Source: Pseudoalteromonas amylolytica
GTDB lineage: Bacteria > Pseudomonadota > Gammaproteobacteria > Enterobacterales > Alteromonadaceae
DNA length: 64,000 nt
Direction of reading: 5' to 3'
NCBI RefSeq assembly: GCF_001854605.1
Contig: NZ_MKJU01000025.1
Span: forward strand, 62,378-126,377
Made by a program: the position numbers and the translations under genes. Numbering within the stretch: the first letter of the stretch is position 1; each line of letters opens with the position of its first letter. Below the pieces are notes generated by a model. The model was not told the DNA's origin and did not search any database. It saw only the letters and a program-made list of their open reading frames with translations. Shown here one piece after another: positions 1-9,343 of this stretch.

Positions 1-425
1 AAGCCATTGCACGTAACTTAAAAGTTATGGCCGCATTGAAAGTGCCAACCATTTGTACGGTTATTGGTGAAGGTGGCTCAGGTGGTGCGTTGGCAATTGG
101 CGTGGGCGACCGTGTAAACATGTTGCAATACAGCACATACTCAGTTATTTCGCCAGAAGGCTGTGCTTCAATTCTTTGGAAAAGTGCAGAAAAAGCGCCA
201 CTTGCTGCTGAAGCTATGGGTGTATCTGCGCAACGCGTAAAAGAGTTGGACCTGATCAACAACATCATTGAAGAGCCACTAGGCGGTGCACATCGTGATT
301 ACGATAGTATGGCTAAAAACCTCAAAGTGCAGCTAAAGCGTGATTTAGCTGAACTAGAAGAATTGGGCACTGATAAGATGCTAGAGCAGCGCTATCAAAG
401 ACTGATGTCTTTTGGTTATTGCTAA
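1..425 (+). CDS. accA: Acetyl-CoA carboxylase carboxyltransferase subunit alpha, C-terminal part (5' end outside window)
   Basis: The frame is open from the first bases of the window and ends at a TAA. About 140 residues are visible, against about 319 in the full family. The segment [15 protein letters not shown] and the following [14 protein letters not shown] are the conserved crotonase-fold core of AccA. AccA with AccD transfers the carboxyl group from carboxybiotin to acetyl-CoA, the first step of fatty acid synthesis in the cytosol. A rho-independent terminator follows before tilS. Identity is near certain; only the 5' part is missing because of the window edge. Confidence 0.97.
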   Translation, partial: AIARNLKVMAALKVPTICTVIGEGGSGGALAIGVGDRVNMLQYSTYSVISPEGCASILWKSAEKAPLAAEAMGVSAQRVKELDLINNIIEEPLGGAHRDYDSMAKNLKVQLKRDLAELEELGTDKMLEQRYQRLMSFGYC

Positions 426-465
426 AAGTCAGTTGTGTTTATGCACTGATCCAGTGATACAATAA

Positions 466-491
466 AAGAGCCGCTATGAGCGGCTTTTTTA
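466..491 (+). terminator. Rho-independent terminator of accA
   Basis: The inverted repeat AGCCGCT/AGCGGCT with a 3-nt loop is followed by six T residues. It lies about 45 bases after the accA stop and just before the tilS start. Confidence 0.85.
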
Positions 492-502
492 CGTTGTGAA
501 TT

Positions 503-1819
503 ATGAAAGATACCACGCTATACAAACAGTTTTTATCAGCAGTTGATGCGTTAAACCCAAATCGCAGGCCTATGAGTGTAGCCTTGTCGGGAGGCGTTGA
601 TTCTGTAGTGCTACTGCATCTGTGCCATATGTTACGCACAGAGCAACCTGAGTGTATGGTAGAGGCTATTTATATCGATCATGGCCTGTCGGCTGACTCA
701 CCTATGTGGCAGCAGTTTTGCCAACGTCTTTGTCAGTCTTTACATATTGAATTTAAAGCCACCTCAGTGTTGGTCGAGCAAAAGGCACGCCATAGCTTAG
801 AATCCCAAGCGCGCGAGGCACGCTACGCTGCGCTTGATAAACTTGCAGCTACAGGTGGCGTGTTAGTTTTAGGGCAACATGCTGATGATCAACTAGAAAC
901 ATTCTTTCTAAGGTTGAAGCGTGGTTCAGGGCTAACCGGTTTGGCGGCAATGCGACCGAGCATTTTACTTGAGTCAGGGCGTCAGTGTATCAGGCCTTTA
1001 CTCAACGTAAGTCGCCAAGATATTGAAGCATTTGCAAAAACTTTTGCCATTTCTCACATTGAAGATCACTCCAATCGAGACGATCGGTTCGACCGTAACT
1101 TTTTGCGCAATCAGGTTTTACCGTTGCTTAAGTCACGCTTCAAGGGGTTTGTTAATAGCGCCTTGCGCAGTATTGAATTACTACAGCAACAGCAGTTGTT
1201 GATTGAAGAGATCACTGTGCAAGATTTACAACTGTGTCAAACCGCAGAGCGCACATTAGATTTGGTTGCGTTGGCAAAGCTTAGCCAAGCTCGGCAGGCC
1301 AATGTGGTGCGAGCTTGGCTACAAAGCCACAACCTGAAAATGCCTGCTAAGGTGGTGTTGTCACAGCTGTTGCATCAGGCTTTTACCAGCAAACAAGATG
1401 CGCAATTGAGTATTTCTTTGGGACATGCTGAAATTAAACGATATCGACAGCATTTGTATGTCGTCACGCCACAAATAATACCAACATCACAGATCATTAC
1501 CCATTCGCGTTGCGTAAAAATAGATGATAGCAACATAATTACGCCTCACCTTGGTCGGGGAGTCCGCTTACCAAAGGGTGATGAGCAAGTGTCGGTACAG
1601 TTTGGCCGCATGAATGAGAGAATCAGACCGTTGAATAAGCCTGGTCGCAACACAGTAAGACATTGGCTAAAAGAAGCGGGCGTGCCGAGCTGGCAACGTG
1701 ACCATGTTCCGCTTATTTTTTATAACGAACAGTTAGTACAAGTTGTTGGGTTTTATTTGGAACATACGCTGTTCGATGCGCAGCAAGGTATACAATGGGA
1801 AGTAACAAAAAGTGAATAA
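503..1819 (+). CDS. tilS: tRNA(Ile)-lysidine synthetase TilS
   Basis: The protein has 438 residues, the usual size for long-form TilS. Residues 29-34 are the PP-loop ATP-binding motif SGGVDS, and IDHGLSADS and GQHADDQLETFFLRLKRGSG are the conserved neighbours of the catalytic N-type ATP pyrophosphatase domain. The C-terminal third (around RIRPLNKPGRNTVRHWLKEAGVP) is the TilS C-terminal substrate domain. The enzyme converts C34 of the CAU-anticodon tRNA-Ile to lysidine, which changes both its codon reading and its charging. The accA-tilS order is common in gammaproteobacteria. The stop overlaps the next gene by 8 bases, so the two are probably translated together. Confidence 0.96.
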   Translation: MKDTTLYKQFLSAVDALNPNRRPMSVALSGGVDSVVLLHLCHMLRTEQPECMVEAIYIDHGLSADSPMWQQFCQRLCQSLHIEFKATSVLVEQKARHSLESQAREARYAALDKLAATGGVLVLGQHADDQLETFFLRLKRGSGLTGLAAMRPSILLESGRQCIRPLLNVSRQDIEAFAKTFAISHIEDHSNRDDRFDRNFLRNQVLPLLKSRFKGFVNSALRSIELLQQQQLLIEEITVQDLQLCQTAERTLDLVALAKLSQARQANVVRAWLQSHNLKMPAKVVLSQLLHQAFTSKQDAQLSISLGHAEIKRYRQHLYVVTPQIIPTSQIITHSRCVKIDDSNIITPHLGRGVRLPKGDEQVSVQFGRMNERIRPLNKPGRNTVRHWLKEAGVPSWQRDHVPLIFYNEQLVQVVGFYLEHTLFDAQQGIQWEVTKSE

Positions 1820-2165
1820 TCAAGAAATCGGAAAATCGTTGGCTAGCAAAGCACCTTGGGCGTTGCTGTTCAATATCGCTTTGTTTGCGCTGTTAGGTGT
1901 GGTTGATGGTGCACCACTGTTGTCTAACCTTTTGTTTTCATTGCTGTTTGGCGCTATAAGCACTACCTTTCTGCTGCTGTACTGGCATGAAAAAGGTGGA
2001 AGCTTTTTTATTTTCGCACTGTTGATGCCATTAATGCTGATCATAGTCAGTGAGTTGAGTAACTTTGTGGCGCTGGCTTGGGTAATAAATGGCTACTTTT
2101 TTGGGTTCGCCTTAGCGCTGATCATTTATCGGGTAGTGTTTCTAAGAGATGCCGTCGAGCATTAA
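1812..2165 (+). CDS. Small inner-membrane protein of unknown function, coupled to tilS
   Basis: The 117 residues contain about four hydrophobic segments (roughly 16-34, 38-58, 66-86 and 88-110) separated by short loops, so this is an integral inner-membrane protein. The start is GTG and lies inside the tilS reading frame, 8 bases before the tilS stop, with no clear independent ribosome site. That points to translational coupling. I do not recognise the family and no catalytic motif is visible. A role linked to TilS is not implied by position alone. Confidence 0.7.
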   Translation: MNNQEIGKSLASKAPWALLFNIALFALLGVVDGAPLLSNLLFSLLFGAISTTFLLLYWHEKGGSFFIFALLMPLMLIIVSELSNFVALAWVINGYFFGFALALIIYRVVFLRDAVEH

Positions 2166-2202
2166 AAATTGCAGGCTCCACTTAGGGAGGCAGAGCCTGC
2201 CA
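2166..2202 (-). terminator. Terminator of the diguanylate cyclase gene (possibly bidirectional)
   Basis: GCAGGCTC and GAGCCTGC form an 8-bp stem with a 14-nt loop. Read on the minus strand it is followed by AATTTTT. It lies in the convergent gap between the small membrane protein and the GGDEF gene. Confidence 0.65.
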
Positions 2203-2210
2203 AAGAATTA

Positions 2211-3107
2211 CTAGCTATTTCTTGCGCAGTTACGACCATCTGCTTTGGCTTTGTACAAGCCTTTGTCTGTACGGGCAAAAATACTCGTCTCACAGTCTTT
2301 TATGTTAGACAGTGTGTAGCCGATACTGGTTGTGACAGCAAACTTAGACAGCAAATGGCACTGGCGTACTGCATGCATAACGCGCTCAGCAATGACCTTA
2401 TTGGTGGTAAATTGCGGGTCGTCAATGATGATAGCAAACTCATCGCCACCAAAACGATATACCGTGTCTGTGGTACGCACCGATTGCTTTAAGATATCTG
2501 CAAATTTAATCAATACTTCATCACCTGCGCTGTGGCCGTGACGGTCATTAACTTGCTTGAAATTGTCTAAATCTAGCAACATCAAACTGAAATTATTTTG
2601 TAGGCGGCGGCCACGCTCGATACGCTGCGCTAAGTTGTCGCTAAATTGACTGCGATTATAAAGGCCTGTTAACGAATCTTTAGTGGCAAGCTTTAGTACT
2701 CTGTTATACGTCAAAGCATTACGCATTGGATAAAGCAATGTACTGTGCAAACGGCATAACTTTTCCTTTATCGCATCGCTTAGCTGATACTGACAGAAGT
2801 AAACAAGCTGGCCTAGATGCTCTTCGTTGAGCTCAAGATCAAACTTGTATGGCGTATGCTGATTGTCACTGTTGTACATTTGCGCTACACCCAACGATGA
2901 GTGAAATTGTAGACCTGAGAGTTTGATAATGCGCTGTACGTGTTCAGCAAACACGGTTAATAACTCGTCGATATGAAGCGTTGTTTGCAACTCTTCTATC
3001 AGTTTATAGATGGGATCTGCCTCACGGTTGATATATTGCTCGGTGTTGAACGGCAAATAATCGCCGCGTGTTGACACGCGTTGAGCCAAAATATGGACAT
3101 TTTCCAT
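2211..3107 (-). CDS. Diguanylate cyclase (GGDEF), probably soluble
   Basis: The 298-residue protein has a C-terminal GGDEF domain (about 135-295) starting at KDSLTGLYNR and carrying the intact active-site loop RFGGDEF. An RTTD stretch ends five residues before GGDEF, so the product-inhibition I-site (RxxD) is present. The N-terminal 130 residues show no membrane segment or signal peptide; they may be a divergent GAF-like sensor, but I cannot name the ligand. The expected reaction is 2 GTP to cyclic di-GMP. It is a single gene, divergent from the antiporter gene and convergent with the tilS pair. Confidence 0.92.
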   Translation of the reverse strand: MENVHILAQRVSTRGDYLPFNTEQYINREADPIYKLIEELQTTLHIDELLTVFAEHVQRIIKLSGLQFHSSLGVAQMYNSDNQHTPYKFDLELNEEHLGQLVYFCQYQLSDAIKEKLCRLHSTLLYPMRNALTYNRVLKLATKDSLTGLYNRSQFSDNLAQRIERGRRLQNNFSLMLLDLDNFKQVNDRHGHSAGDEVLIKFADILKQSVRTTDTVYRFGGDEFAIIIDDPQFTTNKVIAERVMHAVRQCHLLSKFAVTTSIGYTLSNIKDCETSIFARTDKGLYKAKADGRNCARNS

Positions 3108-3253
3108 TCAATATTCCCCTAATATACTACTATTGTCTTACTTTAAGCGAAAATTGTGCCAACAATTTAAACTGGCTGAAAAACAGTTGCTTGCTATATT
3201 TAATTGACAAACACTTTCTCTATTTTCCAGATTTTTGACGCCTTGGAGGCCAT

Positions 3254-5221
3254 TTGCAGAACATTTTTGCCGAGGTTTTTGCCCTTTTGCTTGCCGCTGT
3301 GGTTTTGGTGTGGCTATTTAAGCGTGTTGGCTTGCCGGCCATTTTGGCGTATCTAGTTACAGGTGTGCTAGCTGGCAGTCACGGCATTGGCTGGATGAGC
3401 ATCAGTTATGAAATGCACTTTATAGCAGAGCTTGGCATTGTGTTTTTGTTGTTTAGTCTTGGCTTGGAGTTTTCTGTCCCAAAGCTTATGGCAATGCGCA
3501 ATCTGGTGTTTGGCCTTGGCAGTTTGCAGGTGCTAATAACCACCATAGTGGGCATGTTTGTTGTTAAAGCACTTAATTATGATTGGCTCAGTGCGTTTGT
3601 GATAGCCAGTTTAATGGCGCTGTCGTCAACCGCTGTGGTTGTTAAAATACTCAAAGAAAGCGGCAAACTCAACTTACGTCGGGGGCAGTTGGCGATTGGT
3701 ATGTTGTTGTTTCAGGATATTGCCGTTGTGCCCTTATTGATTGCTTTTCCGCTGATTGCTCAATCAAACAATCAAGTACTCATCGGGGCTTTGACTTTTG
3801 CTTTGGCAAAAGGCGCATTTGTATGTTTATTACTTTGGGCTATTGGTAAATGGTGCTTACCCAAAATATTTAATGAAGTAGCCTCGGTACGTACCGATGA
3901 GCTGTTTGTGCTGACCACCTTGGTAGTGGCCTTGTGTGCGGGAGGGCTGACTTATTTGTTTGGTCTATCAATGGCACTGGGCGCTTTTTTGGCGGGGATG
4001 ATGCTTGGTGAGAGCCAATATAGGCATCAGCTTGAAGCCGAGATCAGGCCATTTCGAGATATTTTAATGGGGCTGTTTTTTGTCACGGTAGGGATGCAAC
4101 TCAATGTGCCTTATGTGGCGGATAAAATTGCCTACATCATTTTGGCTTTAGGCGCATTGCTACTACTTAAGGTATTGATCATCGCGTTACTTGCACAGCT
4201 CATGGGGGAGCGGAAGAAAGATGCGGTGGCCGCGGGGATTTTACTGTGGCAAATGGGGGAGTTTGGCTTTGTGCTTGTGGCGCTGGCAAGCAAACACAAT
4301 CTACTGGATTTAAACAGCGCATCCTTTTTGGTGGCACTTGGGGTGCTATCTATGGCGATTACTCCCTACATGATTGATAGAACCTCTGTCATATTGCGAA
4401 CGCTTAATATCAATGGTGAGCGATATAAAAACGACTATAACCATAATATTAATACCGAGAGCTTGAGCGACCATGTGGTGATTTTAGGCTATGGGCGAGT
4501 GGGGCAAACGATTGCGCGGTTTTTAAAGCCTGAAGCGATTCCCTACGTGGCAATTGAGCGCAACCCAATGTTGGTCCAAGAAGCCCAAACCGCAGGGGAG
4601 CCGGTGATGTTTGGTTATTCAGGGTCGCAAGCACTATTAAAGTCAGCCAATGTCGATAAGGCGCGATTGGTGATCATCACTTGCTCGGACTTTAACCAAA
4701 GCCAAGAGGTGATCGACGCGATAAAGCGTGTCGCGCCTGAGGTTAAAATATTGGCGCGCTCCACCGATGATAGCTATTTGGATTCACTCAAAGCTTTGGG
4801 CGTAACCGAGGTGGTGCCTGAAGCCTTGGAGGCAAGCTTAATGCTGGTATCGCATGTGTTACATATGTCGGGTGTGCCGATGCGCCGCATTTTTAAGCGA
4901 GTGAGTAAAGAGCGCCACAATCGCTACGAATATTTACATGGCTTTTTTGCCGGAGATGAACAAGACCCGCTAGAGGCAAATGTAGACAGGCTAGAATACC
5001 TTCATGCGTTAGCACTGCCGGAGTCGGCATTTGCAGTCGATAAGACCATTGAGCAGCTAAATCTAGACAAACAAAAAGTGGCCATTACTGCGCTTCGTAG
5101 AAATGGCGAAGAGCTGTCGTCACCAGTACAAAGTATGATGTTGCAAGCCAACGATGTATTAGTGCTCAAGGGTAAGCCAAGACGAGTGGAGCGCGCCGAA
5201 CAATATCTGTTGAACGGTTAG
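3254..5221 (+). CDS. CPA2-family monovalent cation:proton antiporter (KefB/KefC/YbaL type) with TrkA domains
   Basis: Residues 1 to about 380 form a hydrophobic Na+/H+-exchanger domain with some 12 segments. A TrkA-N (RCK) nucleotide-binding domain follows from about 405, with the Rossmann motif GYGRVGQTIARFL. The last 90 residues resemble TrkA-C. The 655-residue length fits the Kef/YbaL group. Such proteins move K+ or Na+ against protons across the inner membrane under nucleotide or glutathione-adduct control. The start is TTG, preceded by GGAGG only four bases upstream, a short spacing; no better start is seen. The stop overlaps the stop of the convergent patatin gene. The exact ion cannot be told from sequence. 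Confidence 0.9.
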   Translation: MQNIFAEVFALLLAAVVLVWLFKRVGLPAILAYLVTGVLAGSHGIGWMSISYEMHFIAELGIVFLLFSLGLEFSVPKLMAMRNLVFGLGSLQVLITTIVGMFVVKALNYDWLSAFVIASLMALSSTAVVVKILKESGKLNLRRGQLAIGMLLFQDIAVVPLLIAFPLIAQSNNQVLIGALTFALAKGAFVCLLLWAIGKWCLPKIFNEVASVRTDELFVLTTLVVALCAGGLTYLFGLSMALGAFLAGMMLGESQYRHQLEAEIRPFRDILMGLFFVTVGMQLNVPYVADKIAYIILALGALLLLKVLIIALLAQLMGERKKDAVAAGILLWQMGEFGFVLVALASKHNLLDLNSASFLVALGVLSMAITPYMIDRTSVILRTLNINGERYKNDYNHNINTESLSDHVVILGYGRVGQTIARFLKPEAIPYVAIERNPMLVQEAQTAGEPVMFGYSGSQALLKSANVDKARLVIITCSDFNQSQEVIDAIKRVAPEVKILARSTDDSYLDSLKALGVTEVVPEALEASLMLVSHVLHMSGVPMRRIFKRVSKERHNRYEYLHGFFAGDEQDPLEANVDRLEYLHALALPESAFAVDKTIEQLNLDKQKVAITALRRNGEELSSPVQSMMLQANDVLVLKGKPRRVERAEQYLLNG

Positions 5222-6378
5222 CGCCATTTGTTACTATCAAGCTCTAAAAACGCGCGCATTTCATCTAATCTTGCCATTCCATCTTGATAGCCAATTTCTA
5301 TCAAGTGTTGGGTATAACTTTTCTCAAACAACAGGTAGCTGGTTAAACTTGAGCTGGAGTGGCGTTTAACACCAATGGTACGTAGCAGCACTTTAATGGC
5401 CAGCGGCATATCATCGTAGTATTGCTCGGCAATATCTCTAAAGTTAACGGTTGGGTTGACCACTAAAGTATCAATCACTTTTAGCTCTTTGTGTTTGTCG
5501 CGAGATGGGAGCAGGCCAATGGTGCGATTAACGCGTTGTAATCGCTCCAAGTCAGATTGCAGCGTGTCGCTAAATACACTGTCGAGCAAGTGACCTGCAA
5601 TTGCTGACATCCCCGGAAAATGAGGCTCATATCCTAAAGGCGCGCGTATTTTGGGTTGCTCCACACCAATCACAAATATTTTCTCTGCGCCTAAATGAAT
5701 AGAAGGGCTCAGCGGTGACAATTGGTGAATGGAGCCATCACCGTAGTAGTGATGCTTAACCCGAACGCTTGGAAAAACCATAGGAATAGCGCTGGAGGCC
5801 ATCAATACATCTAACGAAATGCGACCAGGCACACCTTCACGTTTTGCTCTTTGCCAAGTTTCGGCATCTTTGGCTTGGTAATAGGCCACAGAACGGCCAG
5901 TCGAGTAGCTCGATACCGTGATAGAAATAGCATCAATAAACTGTTTATGTATATTTCGCTCAATACGACTGAGATCTAATACCTCACTTAACAAACTACG
6001 CAGCGGTGAATTATCAAGTAAGCTTGCTGGTGGATGGTTAAGGTGACTTGATTGAAAACTACGCATGGCATTGGCAATCAAATAGCCAAATGCCCCGAGA
6101 AAGTCACTGCGATACACCATGTGTGAGTGGAAACTCTTCCATACCCATTCAATTTTGCGCACAGCTAAGTGCATACAAGAGGCATAGCAAGCAAGCGCCG
6201 CTGAATTTATAGCGCCTGCGGAGGTGCCATTGATGATTTGAAACGGCAGTGGTGCAGTGCGTGGCATGCTCAGCGCTAATGCTTTGAGCACACCTACCTG
6301 ATAGGCGGCTCGAGCGCCACCACCGGTAAGCAATAAGGCGACCTTTGGACGATTAGCTTTGCGTTGTTTTAAATTCAT
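5218..6378 (-). CDS. Patatin-like phospholipase (RssA-like group)
   Basis: From the chosen ATG the protein has 386 residues. The start has an AGGA ribosome site about five bases upstream; the frame is open a further 22 codons but without such a signal. TGGGARAAYQVGVL (18-31) is the oxyanion-hole glycine loop, GTSAG (51-55) holds the nucleophile serine 53, and YYGDGS supplies the aspartate of the Ser-Asp dyad. There is no signal peptide, so it should act in the cytosol or at the inner membrane face. Patatins hydrolyse acyl esters of phospholipids; the real substrate is unknown. It is a single gene, converging on the antiporter with overlapping stops. Confidence 0.9.
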   Translation of the reverse strand: MNLKQRKANRPKVALLLTGGGARAAYQVGVLKALALSMPRTAPLPFQIINGTSAGAINSAALACYASCMHLAVRKIEWVWKSFHSHMVYRSDFLGAFGYLIANAMRSFQSSHLNHPPASLLDNSPLRSLLSEVLDLSRIERNIHKQFIDAISITVSSYSTGRSVAYYQAKDAETWQRAKREGVPGRISLDVLMASSAIPMVFPSVRVKHHYYGDGSIHQLSPLSPSIHLGAEKIFVIGVEQPKIRAPLGYEPHFPGMSAIAGHLLDSVFSDTLQSDLERLQRVNRTIGLLPSRDKHKELKVIDTLVVNPTVNFRDIAEQYYDDMPLAIKVLLRTIGVKRHSSSSLTSYLLFEKSYTQHLIEIGYQDGMARLDEMRAFLELDSNKWR

Positions 6379-6535
6379 ATATCCTCGAAAAATAATGAAC
6401 TTTTGACTATATTGCTCATCAGTAGATAATAGTCTTGCTATCATCGCAGTATAAGTGCTTTCACTTTTACTTTATGTTTTAATTTTTAAATATTCAAAAG
6501 AATATTGTTTTTCAAGCTAATTTTATGGAGCGGTT

Positions 6536-7432
6536 ATGTCAGAGCCCAGTTCGGAGCGTACTCACAAAAAGGGTCCGTCACGCAGTCAATTGTTGCTGGC
6601 AGCCAGCGTATTGGTTGCATTAGTGGTGGTAGTGGTTTTTGTATTATCAAAACAAAATGAGCACAAGCAAGAAAATACCAAGTTCTCTCAAGATGTAGTC
6701 GAGCAGCAACAACCCTCGCAACAGCTAAATACCGCACAGTCACAACAACAAGATGCTGAACCAGAAAGTGCTCCTGAGCCCGTTGAACAACCCCCACAAG
6801 TTCAGCGTGATGAAGCGCCATTGGAGGTAGATACAGCAACGCCTGAGGCTCCAGAGCTGCCAGCGCTGGATAACAGCGACGAAGTAGTAAAACAAAGTGT
6901 AGCGCAGCTGATGAGTGAAAAGGCGTTAGCACTGTTGGTGAGTGACGATATGGTACGCCGTGGCGTGGTATTTGTAGACAACCTTGCCAAAGGTAAAATC
7001 GCTGAAAAACACATGCCCGTGAAAAAACCACAAGAACCGTTTATGGCCCTTGAGGGCGACATAGTGGTGACTGACCCAAATAGTTTTGAACGCTATACAC
7101 CGTATGTTGATCTTTTATCGAGCATGAGCACGGCGCAAATTGTACGCTTATTTGACAGGTTTAAGCCGCTTATCTCACAAGCCTATGAAGAAATTGGCTA
7201 TGATGGAGAAGATTTTAACCTGACGCTAGATAAAGCCATTACCGAGCTTTTAAACACACCAATTCCAAAGAGTAACATTCCGCTTATCAAAGACTCGGTA
7301 ACGTATCGTTATGCTTACCCAGAGTGGGAGCAACTATCTGAGGCGCAAAAGCAGTTTTTACGCATGGGCCCAGAGAACATGAAAAAAGTAAAACAGCGCC
7401 TAGAAGCCCTACAAAAGTCGCTCAATAAGTAG
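6536..7432 (+). CDS. DUF3014 domain protein, single-pass membrane anchored
   Basis: A short positively charged N-terminus is followed by one hydrophobic segment (about 20-42), a Gln/Glu/Pro-rich linker to about residue 110, and then a compact domain to residue 298. The stretch TDPNSFERYTPYVDLL, the YRYAYPEWE segment and the closing FLRMGPENMKKVKQRL match the DUF3014 pattern as I know it. The topology suggests a periplasmic domain tethered to the inner membrane. The function of the family is not established. It is monocistronic, with its own terminator just before the ffs promoter. Confidence 0.85.
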   Translation: MSEPSSERTHKKGPSRSQLLLAASVLVALVVVVVFVLSKQNEHKQENTKFSQDVVEQQQPSQQLNTAQSQQQDAEPESAPEPVEQPPQVQRDEAPLEVDTATPEAPELPALDNSDEVVKQSVAQLMSEKALALLVSDDMVRRGVVFVDNLAKGKIAEKHMPVKKPQEPFMALEGDIVVTDPNSFERYTPYVDLLSSMSTAQIVRLFDRFKPLISQAYEEIGYDGEDFNLTLDKAITELLNTPIPKSNIPLIKDSVTYRYAYPEWEQLSEAQKQFLRMGPENMKKVKQRLEALQKSLNK

Positions 7433-7442
7433 CAATCCCAAC

Positions 7443-7478
7443 AGCCAACTGCTGGATGTTTAAGCAGTTGGCTTATTT
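7443..7478 (+). terminator. Terminator after the DUF3014 gene
   Basis: AGCCAACTGCT and AGCAGTTGGCT make a perfect 11-bp stem with a 9-nt loop, followed by TATTT. The T-run is short, but the stem is strong and correctly placed. Confidence 0.75.
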
Positions 7479-7492
7479 AACCCAGTTTTCCC

Positions 7493-7521
7493 TTGAAACT
7501 ACACCCGAAACTAGAGATAAT
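7493..7521 (+). promoter_or_regulatory. Sigma70 promoter of ffs with GC-rich discriminator
   Basis: TTGAAA (7493-7498) and GATAAT (7516-7521) are separated by exactly 17 bases. A GC-rich stretch (CCCTCCCGCGCC) follows, a discriminator typical of stringently controlled stable-RNA genes. It points at the SRP RNA. Confidence 0.75.
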
Positions 7522-7548
7522 CCCTCCCGCGCCAAACAAGGCCCTCAA

Positions 7549-7661
7549 TGGTAGTCTTATTGGTCCTCTCGCAACAATAGCAGGTGAATCTGGTCAGGCC
7601 CGGAAGGGAGCAGCCACAGCTTGTGACTTGTGTGCCGGGATGTGGCTGGTAAGACTACCAC
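7549..7661 (+). ncRNA. ffs: 4.5S signal recognition particle RNA
   Basis: The conserved SRP RNA apical region is present: GGTCAGGCCCGGAAGGGAGC followed by AGCC, with GTGTGCCGGGATGTGGCTGG on the other side. The ends pair perfectly: TGGTAGTCTTA (7549-7559) with TAAGACTACCA (7650-7660), which closes the hairpin. The RNA binds Ffh to target membrane proteins to the translocon. An AT-rich stretch with T-runs (from 7664) probably ends transcription. Precise mature ends are inferred from the pairing. Confidence 0.95.
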
Positions 7662-7764
7662 CCAAATTTTTATTTTCCACCGTTAAAATCTATATTCATC
7701 CCTTTTATTTCAAATAGTTATAATACATTCTTAGCTCGATTGATTTTTCTTGCTCATTAACTAA

Positions 7765-8259
7765 ACGTACACGGCTAATCAAGGCGGTCCATCAACACAA
7801 ACCATCCGTAATCGCACAGGCAAGCACTTTCAGCAATTAATTGAGGCTTGGGCTGCCTATGCAGGCACAACGTGTAAAAAGCCGCTCTCAGTGCGCCAAA
7901 AACAGCTATTGAACAGCAACGACCAACATATTCTCGATGCCATCGACGACCCAGTGATTAGAGCCGTAGTAGGGTCATTGATTGCCGAGCGTAACAAATA
8001 CCGCGACCAACTCAATACGCTAAAAGCCAACTCAGACCTGTTTATAGACAGAACCAAAGGCGATAAAACCAACACCACACTTGAAAACAAACAATTGGTA
8101 CCGCTGGAAATTGAAGCAATAAAAGCAGCAATTTCTGATGCGTTTTTCAATAAACAAGGCTGGGAAGTTATGCCCACAGGGCAAGTCAAAGACGCTGATG
8201 GGAATGAGATCTATAGGCGTGGATATGTGAATGGGTTGAAGAAGGTCGTGGGATTTTGA
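7765..8259 (+). pseudogene. 5'-truncated remnant resembling gamma-mobile-trio protein GmtX
   Basis: The frame is open from an in-frame TAA at 7762 to the stop at 8257-8259, but the coding resemblance begins abruptly with NQGGPSTQTIRNRTG, with no start codon before it. This motif and the later IDDPVIRAVVGSLIAERNK are what I recall from GmtX-type proteins of mobile islands in gammaproteobacteria, which are longer at the N-terminus. A GTG at 7891 could start a 122-residue product, but it lacks a clear ribosome site. The partner recombinase GmtY and GmtZ are absent. I read it as the broken edge of a former island next to ffs. The family name is from memory and moderately sure; the truncation is directly visible. 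Confidence 0.5.
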
Positions 8260-8408
8260 AGAACAGCCTCGTAATAAACTAAATTAATGGTGCTTGATAG
8301 CAATGATTTTAATGACTGCTATCATTGAATGTGATTGTTGACATATAAGCAAAGGTCAGTTTGTCGACGTTGCGTGAATCATAGTCGATATTACTTAAGG
8401 GATCATAT

Positions 8409-9290
8409 ATGGCTGTTTTAAATGAAACTATTGAACTAGCGTTAGCTCACTACTCTAAAGAAACAGCTGCGCAATTTGAAGCAGATGTGTTTTCTTTCAT
8501 TGGAGGCATACGCCCCGAGTACCTGTCAATATTTAGAGCACATATGGAGAACTTAGCTGGTCAACCTGCTAAGGCAGACAACTTAGCGTTTTTTATTCAT
8601 ACACCTGGTGGAGTCGCAGAAGTTGTAGAAAAAATGGTTGATATAATTCGTCAGCATTATCAAGAAGTGTGGTTTGTGGTACCTGATATGGCGATGTCAG
8701 CGGGTACGATACTCTGTATGTCAGGGGACAAAATATACATGGATTATTCGTCTGCACTTGGGCCTATAGATCCTCAGATACCAAATGGGGATGGCCAATT
8801 GGTCCCTGCACTTGGGTATTTAGATCATGTGGATAGAATGATCGAGAAGTCCGCAGCTGGAACATTAACAGACGCGGAGTTTGCGATATTACAAAATCAA
8901 GATTTGGCGACCTTAAGAAGATACGAACAAGCTAGAGACTTATCAATCTCTTTGCTCAAAGATTGGTTAGTAAAATACAAGTTTAAGGATTGGAATGAGC
9001 ACTCAAGTTCAGGTGACAAGGTTACAGATGATGAAAAAAGTCAAAGAGCGGAGGAAATAGCTCACGCACTGAGTAACCATAATAAATGGCATTCCCATGG
9101 ACGTATGATAGGTATTAAAACGCTGACGAATGACTTACGATTGAGAATAGAAGATTATACTGATAATGATGAGCTAAAGAGTGTGATCAGGAAGTACAGT
9201 GACTTAATGTTGGACTGTGTTCAGAGTCGAAGATTAGACCACTTGTTTCACACTGGAAAATATGTAGCGTCTAATAAAAGTGGCACGTAA
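8409..9290 (+). CDS. ClpP-like serine protease of the SDH_sah (serine dehydrogenase proteinase) family
   Basis: The 293-residue protein shows FIHTPGGVAE (62-71), the glycine-rich oxyanion segment of the ClpP/crotonase fold, then MSAGT with the candidate nucleophile serine 97, and LGPIDPQIP, a hallmark of the SDH_sah/SppA-like group. The second half is helical and charged. There is no signal peptide, so it is cytosolic. An AAGGG ribosome site lies just before the ATG. A 52-residue ORF follows 53 bases later and may be co-transcribed. Its place in a mobile island suggests accessory, possibly defence-related work, but nothing in the sequence proves that, and its target is unknown. Confidence 0.8.
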   Translation: MAVLNETIELALAHYSKETAAQFEADVFSFIGGIRPEYLSIFRAHMENLAGQPAKADNLAFFIHTPGGVAEVVEKMVDIIRQHYQEVWFVVPDMAMSAGTILCMSGDKIYMDYSSALGPIDPQIPNGDGQLVPALGYLDHVDRMIEKSAAGTLTDAEFAILQNQDLATLRRYEQARDLSISLLKDWLVKYKFKDWNEHSSSGDKVTDDEKSQRAEEIAHALSNHNKWHSHGRMIGIKTLTNDLRLRIEDYTDNDELKSVIRKYSDLMLDCVQSRRLDHLFHTGKYVASNKSGT

Positions 9291-9343
9291 TATGGCTAGG
9301 ATATTGCTTGTAATAAACAGAATATGATTAGGAGTAGATAATT

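Noticed and set aside
7493..7717. A 74-codon frame over the SRP RNA
   Set aside because: It starts inside the ffs promoter and runs across the highly structured RNA; no ribosome site.
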